Source: Candidatus Peribacteraceae bacterium (GTDB taxonomy: Bacteria > Patescibacteriota > Gracilibacteria > Peribacterales > Peribacteraceae). Taken from it: a DNA stretch of 9,104 nt. Both the position numbers and the translations under genes were made by a program. The notes under the pieces are model-generated. The model saw only the letters and a program-made list of their open reading frames with translations, did no database searches and had not been told where the DNA came from. This document shows positions 5,656 through 9,104 of the stretch, piece after piece (the stretch's first letter is position 1; each line of letters begins with the position of its first letter). The stretch is from contig JABFSS010000048.1 of assembly GCA_013140485.1 (NCBI GenBank), positions 1-9,104 of the forward strand, written 5' to 3'.

Positions 5656-6144
5656 ATGAAGCGATTCCTCTCCTCCGCCTGGTTTCCTCTCCTGATGTGC
5701 CTCGTGCTCGCCGGAGTGACTGTTGCGGCGTATGCCGTGCTGAAACCGACGGGCGCCGACATCAATAACAGCCAGCTCGTGATGGCACTGCAAATTGCCG
5801 GTTGGGCCATCGGACCCGTCGCGGGACTGCTCTCCTTTATAGTGATCTGCATCTTGAACCTCATCCGCCGCATCATCCGTATGCGCAAGGTCGGGTGGAT
5901 GCATCCGGTCACGATCCTGCTCGGCATTGGCTTCTGGCTCGTGGTGAGCTGGGTGCTGCTCGATGAACCGCGCTACACGGACTTCGCCGCCGGCATCCTC
6001 GATTTCGTCGCACGCCCGCTCCTCTGGGGCTCGCTCACCGCAACTCTTTTGACAATCATTCTTGCAATATTTGTCATCCCGAGTAGCTCAGTGCGGAGCA
6101 CTGAGCGTAGCGAGGGACTCTCCTCATCCAAGAAGAAAAAATGA
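5656..6144 (+). CDS. Four-helix integral membrane protein, function unknown
   Basis: A 162-aa protein with four predicted membrane helices at about 8-29, 43-69, 84-102 and 118-141. The basic loop RRIIRMRK (71-78) and the Lys-rich C-terminus fit an N-in/C-in topology; the loops at 30-42 and 103-117 would be outside. I do not recognise the family. The last 21 residues (from about PSSSVRSTERSEG to KKKK) are encoded by a REP-like palindrome (6073-6121) and a purine tract, so the native protein may once have ended earlier. The stop overlaps the lipoprotein start (ATGA, 6141-6144), and the AAGAAG coding the Lys tail doubles as the likely ribosome-binding site for that gene. No Shine-Dalgarno sequence is seen before its own ATG. 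Confidence 0.82.
   Translation: MKRFLSSAWFPLLMCLVLAGVTVAAYAVLKPTGADINNSQLVMALQIAGWAIGPVAGLLSFIVICILNLIRRIIRMRKVGWMHPVTILLGIGFWLVVSWVLLDEPRYTDFAAGILDFVARPLLWGSLTATLLTIILAIFVIPSSSVRSTERSEGLSSSKKKK
6073..6121. repeat. REP-like palindromic element inside a coding 3' end
   Basis: The element begins GTCATCCCGAG and ends CGTAGCGAGGGACTCT. It contains a perfect 9-bp stem, GCTCAGTGC (6086-6094) with GCACTGAGC (6098-6106), and outer CCC (6078-6080) with GGG (6114-6116). Sequences of the form GTCATCCCGAG...AGCGAGGGA-TCTC are, from general knowledge, dispersed palindromic repeats in many bacterial genomes. Here it is read in frame as VIPSSSVRSTERSEGLSS, the C-terminus of the membrane protein at 5656. 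Confidence 0.7.
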
Positions 6145-7508
6145 AGAAGTACTTTCTCCTGCTGGCCCTTCCGATGACCGTTCTTCTGACCGGTTGTCTG
6201 GGCGACGTGATGGATCCTGTGTGTGAGGTGACAACGTTCGTCGCAGGCGGTGACGGCGAAAATGATGCTGACCACTGCTATCAAACGGCTGCGGTGCAGG
6301 AAAGCGACCCGGAAGATTGTTCTAAGATCCAATTCCCTCCGCCGCGCAGCAAGTGTCACCTGCTGATCGCCGGAAACACCGGCAATCCCGCAGTATGCAC
6401 GGACGTGGACGGCGGGATGATGGGCTACTCCCAAGAGGAGTGCCTGGCTGCGGCGTTTAAGAACCACACGGTGGAAGACTGCAAGAACGCCCAGGATGAA
6501 GCCGCATGCCGCGCGGCGTGGGGCAAAAACGGCAAAGGCTGCGGCGACGGATTCACCTACAACCAGACCGACAACAAGTGCGATGTGAAGAAAGAAGAAG
6601 ATCCGACTGGCAAACCGACAAGCGGCGGTACCGACGATCCGCTGGCGAACGACAAAGTGAAGGAGGACTTGAAGAGCATCGGCGATGCGGGATGGAAGAA
6701 GTACCTGGAACTGCTCGAGAAAGACATCGACGGCGAAAAAGATCCGGATCGTCTCGCGGGGTTGCAGAAGTATAAGGAATTCTTGGACAAGTCCGGCGAG
6801 AAATTGGAGGACGTCACAACGAAGTTCGAGAGCTTGCAGGAACTCAAGAAAATTTTCATCGACAGCTACGATCCCAAGGACGCGATTGAGAACATGTCGG
6901 CCAAGGACATTCTGAGCAAAGGATTCTTCGACCGCCTAAAGGACAAACTCACGGGAGAGGATCCGCCCACCGAGCGCTCCAAGGCCGAAGACGCGCTGAC
7001 GGTGTACGAGAAAATGCTTGAGCAGCAGGGTGACAACGATTTCCTGCAGCAGGGGCGCCTTGATCGCGTGAAAGACACACTCATTTCAAAAGCGAAAGAC
7101 GAGGCGACGAGCAAGCTGAAGGAAGGCGTCGAAGACATCGCCAAGACCGTCGCAGGCGACGCGTTTATCGTCGTCGGGATCGTCGATCACGCGCTCACAT
7201 CTTTCAAAGACGGCGCGCAGAAGGAAGTCTTCGTGGGCATGGCCGCCGCATACAACCGCCAGCGCGATGACCTGGCCCGGAATCATCCGGAGTGGACCAA
7301 CGAGCAGATTCACAAAGCGACGGTGAACGGCATCAAAGAGAACCCGTACCAGGACAATCCGAACTTGGGCTTCGTGAAGTACGGCAATCTCCTCGAAAAC
7401 GGCGACTGTAAAGATGCCGGCAGCGGCAATCCTCTCTGCATTGATAACCGTGTCTTCTGGACCGCGATGGATAAGACGTACGAAGAGACGCACAAGCCGG
7501 GGAAGTAA
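6141..7508 (+). CDS. Large Cys-repeat lipoprotein
   Basis: A 455-aa protein with a lipoprotein signal peptide: MKKYFLLLALPMTVLLTGC, lipobox LTGC with lipidated C19. The mature part has 12 further Cys (28, 46, 60, 72, 86, 101, 114, 123, 134, 147, 423, 433), an even number suited to six disulfides. Between 46 and 123 they recur every 9-15 residues in units of the form C-x3-A...(E/D)DC...(R/A)xxC, an imperfect tandem repeat. A Pro/Gly/Thr linker (about 153-168) leads to a long, highly charged helical region (about 170-335, Lys/Glu/Asp-rich, coiled-coil-like), then a compact C-terminal domain (about 336-445) containing VAGDAFIVVGIVDHALTSF and the last Cys pair. It is an extracytoplasmic anchored protein, translationally coupled to the membrane protein before it (ATGA). 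Similar Cys-paired modules occur in archaeal and CPR surface proteins. I cannot assign a function. Confidence 0.88.
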   Translation: MKKYFLLLALPMTVLLTGCLGDVMDPVCEVTTFVAGGDGENDADHCYQTAAVQESDPEDCSKIQFPPPRSKCHLLIAGNTGNPAVCTDVDGGMMGYSQEECLAAAFKNHTVEDCKNAQDEAACRAAWGKNGKGCGDGFTYNQTDNKCDVKKEEDPTGKPTSGGTDDPLANDKVKEDLKSIGDAGWKKYLELLEKDIDGEKDPDRLAGLQKYKEFLDKSGEKLEDVTTKFESLQELKKIFIDSYDPKDAIENMSAKDILSKGFFDRLKDKLTGEDPPTERSKAEDALTVYEKMLEQQGDNDFLQQGRLDRVKDTLISKAKDEATSKLKEGVEDIAKTVAGDAFIVVGIVDHALTSFKDGAQKEVFVGMAAAYNRQRDDLARNHPEWTNEQIHKATVNGIKENPYQDNPNLGFVKYGNLLENGDCKDAGSGNPLCIDNRVFWTAMDKTYEETHKPGK

Positions 7509-7529
7509 ACCCGAAGTCCATTCACCCGT

Positions 7530-7757
7530 ATGCGCATCACAGTCCCCCGCCGCCTGGCGCTCGTCGTGATCGGCTTGTATCAGAAGACGATCTCGCCGGA
7601 CCATGGACCGCTGAGGAGATTCTTCCCGGGAGGCGTCTGCATGCACGAGGAAACTTGTTCCGAGTATGGGAAACGCATGATCGTAAGCAACGGCGTCATT
7701 CTTGGATCAGTGAAAACTCTGAAGCGCATCCTGCACTGCGGACGCGGACTCTCTTAA
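7530..7757 (+). CDS. yidD: YidD-family membrane protein insertion efficiency factor
   Basis: A 75-aa protein, within the usual YidD size. It carries the family signature in order: LIGLYQK-type helix (ALVVIGLYQKTISP), GP-xx-RFFP, TCSEYG, then a helix ending LGSVKTLKRILHC. Family knowledge: YidD is a small amphipathic inner-membrane-associated protein that aids YidC-dependent membrane protein insertion. Two differences stand out. About eight extra residues (GGVCMHEE) lie between RFFP and TCSEY, and the Cys of the usual GPxCRF is Arg, with C37 in the extra loop perhaps replacing it. The gene also lies outside the usual rpmH-rnpA-yidD-yidC cluster, 21 nt after a lipoprotein gene. No Shine-Dalgarno sequence. 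Its stop overlaps the convergent gene's stop. Confidence 0.88.
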   Translation: MRITVPRRLALVVIGLYQKTISPDHGPLRRFFPGGVCMHEETCSEYGKRMIVSNGVILGSVKTLKRILHCGRGLS

Positions 7758-8284
7758 AGGCTCGGCCCAAACACATCCCATCCGACGGCCTCCCGATCCT
7801 TATTCACTCTGTCGATGCACGCCTGGCTGCCGTTGCACGTGGTGATGGCGGCGGCGAAGTCGGCCTGCGCGGCCTTCTTATTCCCATTTTCCATGTGCAC
7901 CACGCCGCGTCGGTTGAGGTACGACCAGTCGTCGGGGCGCATATCGATGGCCGCGTTCATTTTGTTCAGAGCAAGATCGGAATCGCGCGGCCGCCCCATC
8001 ATGGCATCACCGGCTTCGTCGACCAGCTTGTCGGCTTTGTGCAGGCTCTGGAGCATCGTGCCCGCTTGCACGGCGGCGTCCACTCTGTCGTCGCCCGTGG
8101 TGCCGAATCCCGTCGCGACGATGCCCGCCTGGAGCGTCGGTTTGCCGTCGGCATCCAGAATGCCTTTGTCCTTCATCCAGCTCTGCATGAAATCGACGAC
8201 CACGTCGGTATCGCTCTTCTCGCAGGCGGCGAGCGGCAGGGCAAGGAGGGCAACGCCGATGAACGTGAGAATGGAGCGCTTCAT
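7754..8284 (-). CDS. Small lipoprotein with TPR-like repeat
   Basis: A 176-aa protein with lipoprotein signal peptide MKRSILTFIGVALLALPLAAC (lipobox LAAC, C21). After an acidic start (EKSDTD) comes a mainly helical region. Residues about 105-147 fit a tetratricopeptide pair (ALNKMNAAIDMRPDDWSYLN, then RGVVHMENGNKKAAQADFAAAI), with the typical Pro-Asp turn and small residues at the repeat positions. C150 and C156 may form a disulfide. TPRs mediate protein-protein contact; the partner is unknown. The start overlaps the stop of the upstream gene (ATGA on the minus strand, 8281-8284), so the two are coupled. The 3' end converges on yidD with TTAA at 7754-7757 shared by both stop codons. Confidence 0.88.
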   Translation of the reverse strand: MKRSILTFIGVALLALPLAACEKSDTDVVVDFMQSWMKDKGILDADGKPTLQAGIVATGFGTTGDDRVDAAVQAGTMLQSLHKADKLVDEAGDAMMGRPRDSDLALNKMNAAIDMRPDDWSYLNRRGVVHMENGNKKAAQADFAAAITTCNGSQACIDRVNKDREAVGWDVFGPSL

Positions 8285-8895
8285 TGGAGTTTGGTAAGAG
8301 CGTCGAGTTGGTACTTGAGCATCGCGGGAATGTTCACGTCGCCGTCGACGGCCGAGATGAATTGCTCTTTGGTCATGCGGCCGGCTGCGACCGCGCGGAT
8401 GGAATCGGCGGACGCGGTGAACGACCCGAACTGTGCGCCGTTTTCCCCGATGTAATGGACGCCCACACGCTCAACGCCGATCTCGGTGACCGTCGGGCCG
8501 GCCATGAGCTTCGTCATCACGTGCGCCATCGGATCGAGACCCGCCGTCTGCCCGAAACTGAAGCCTTTGCGCTCGTCAATCGTCGCCAGCGCGATGCTCT
8601 TGGTCCCGTCGCCGACCGGGAACACGTACAGGCTGATGCCTTGCGTGTTGAGACCGGCGGCCCTTGCTTCGGCCAAGACTTTTTTTGCTCCCGCGCGGTC
8701 CGGCGTTTGCGTGAAGACTCGCTTTGTCGCCGAAGGAAGGATGCCCAACCTCTGCGGCACGCGGAATACGAGAGCTGCGGCGATCCCGGAAAGCAGGAAG
8801 ACGATGAGCACGCACCACAGCCCGAACTTCAAACAGCCGCGACAACCGCCTTTCTTGCGGGATTTCTTGCCGGTATGTTCTTGGGTGTAGACCAC
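8281..8895 (-). CDS. Single-pass membrane protein of unknown function
   Basis: A 204-aa protein with a very basic cytoplasmic head (about residues 1-23, KKSRKKGGCRGC, with a CxxC at 18-21 and a third Cys at 28), one membrane helix (about 24-45) and an extracytoplasmic part of about 155 residues. The outer part is mixed alpha/beta: GISLYVFPVGDGTKSIALATID looks like a beta hairpin, and the helical C-terminus ends near MLKYQLDALTKLQ. The family is not recognised. The start is the GTG at 8895; an in-frame stop lies five codons upstream and there is no ATG before the membrane helix, so GTG is the most reasonable choice. It probably forms an operon with the TPR-like lipoprotein (ATGA overlap) and may follow the hydrolase gene 47 nt upstream. 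Confidence 0.8.
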   Translation of the reverse strand: MVYTQEHTGKKSRKKGGCRGCLKFGLWCVLIVFLLSGIAAALVFRVPQRLGILPSATKRVFTQTPDRAGAKKVLAEARAAGLNTQGISLYVFPVGDGTKSIALATIDERKGFSFGQTAGLDPMAHVMTKLMAGPTVTEIGVERVGVHYIGENGAQFGSFTASADSIRAVAAGRMTKEQFISAVDGDVNIPAMLKYQLDALTKLQ

Positions 8896-8942
8896 GGGGA
8901 CGGGGAATTACGAATGAGAGTACCGAAAGTCCGGATGGGAGT

Positions 8943-9104
8943 CTATGGCTCTCGAAGACGCTCATGGTAGAACGCCGCCGTCTTTTCCATAAAGTCATTC
9001 CACTTCGGGCCATACTCATGACCCTCCCCGGCGTATTCGACGTAGGTGATGTCCTTTCCGAGAGCCTGCAATCGCGCATGGAGATCATCGGACCATTCCT
9101 TCGG
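8943..9104 (-). CDS. Alpha/beta hydrolase C-terminus (S9 peptidase/dienelactone hydrolase type), partial
   Basis: The last 53 codons of a minus-strand gene whose 5' part lies beyond 9104; stop TAG at 8945-8943. The sequence WSDDLHARLQALGKDITYVE, then YAGEGHEYGPKWNDF and TAAFYHERL, matches the C-terminal end of prolyl-oligopeptidase-like hydrolases. There a strand (VEYAGEGHEY) presents the catalytic His (here H29 of the fragment) and a final amphipathic helix follows. The nucleophile Ser and the acid would be encoded outside the window. Substrate class (peptide or ester) cannot be decided. It lies 47 nt upstream of the GTG at 8895 in the same direction. Confidence 0.8.
   Translation of the reverse strand, partial: PKEWSDDLHARLQALGKDITYVEYAGEGHEYGPKWNDFMEKTAAFYHERLREP

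Noticed and set aside
5559..5768. Plus-strand 69-codon frame over the hairpin cluster and the start of the 5656 gene
   Set aside because: It starts in a palindrome, overlaps a convincing membrane protein in another frame and has no ribosome site.
7655..8970. Plus-strand frames at 7655-8455 and 8284-8970
   Set aside because: They oppose the lipoprotein and membrane protein genes, which show a lipobox, a TPR and a membrane helix; the plus frames have no membrane or domain features.
1..9104. Recoded genetic code (TGA = Gly) as in Gracilibacteria
   Set aside because: Several well-supported genes end at TGA exactly at ATGA overlaps, so TGA works as a stop.
1..9104. CRISPR array, tRNA, rRNA or insertion sequence
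   Set aside because: No regularly spaced long repeats, no cloverleaf-like sequence, no transposase and no terminal inverted repeats were seen.

Overview
The window looks like a piece of a G+C-rich bacterial chromosome. The best guess is a member of the Patescibacteria (CPR), perhaps the Peribacteria/Peregrinibacteria side. Reasons are a MacA/YknX-like adaptor with a large helical insert, a YidD with a longer central loop, Cys-repeat lipoproteins, few Shine-Dalgarno sequences, and a REP-like GTCATCCCGAG element. This placement is inference only. TGA is used as a normal stop (for example at 4421-4423, 6142-6144 and 8281-8283), so the TGA=Gly code of Gracilibacteria does not apply.

Layout. 1-2279 (minus) is an operon of a small membrane protein with a DUF2680-like motif followed, with an ATGA overlap, by an efflux-type periplasmic adaptor that runs off the left edge. 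2280-2419 is a divergent promoter region. 2420-4259 (plus) is an OmpR/PhoB-family response regulator and its HAMP-less histidine kinase. 4260-4807 (plus) holds a structured stretch that could be an RNA leader or a 49-codon ORF, then an unrecognised 109-aa gene with a good hairpin terminator. 4832-5477 (plus) is a secreted helical protein with a Met/His/Gly-rich tail, with its own promoter and terminator. 5500-5600 is a cluster of hairpins. 5656-7757 (plus) is a run of three genes: a four-helix membrane protein, a large Cys-repeat lipoprotein and a YidD-family protein. 7754-8895 (minus) encodes a TPR-like lipoprotein and a single-pass membrane protein, convergent with yidD. 8943-9104 (minus) is the C-terminus of an alpha/beta hydrolase of the S9/dienelactone-hydrolase type.

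Main observation. Three promoter regions (minus 2342-2310, plus 2380-2412, plus 4832-4864) share one architecture: two CTTAATC-type heptamers with an 11-bp period, then exactly 9 bp, then a TAnnCT -10-like hexamer. They precede the adaptor operon, the response regulator itself and the secreted Met/His-rich protein. An 11-bp direct repeat abutting the -10 is how PhoB/OmpR-family activators normally bind. The sequence therefore predicts a small autoregulated envelope-response regulon: the kinase senses outside the membrane, and the regulator drives itself, an export system and an exported, possibly metal-binding or chaperone-like protein. The binding itself is inferred.
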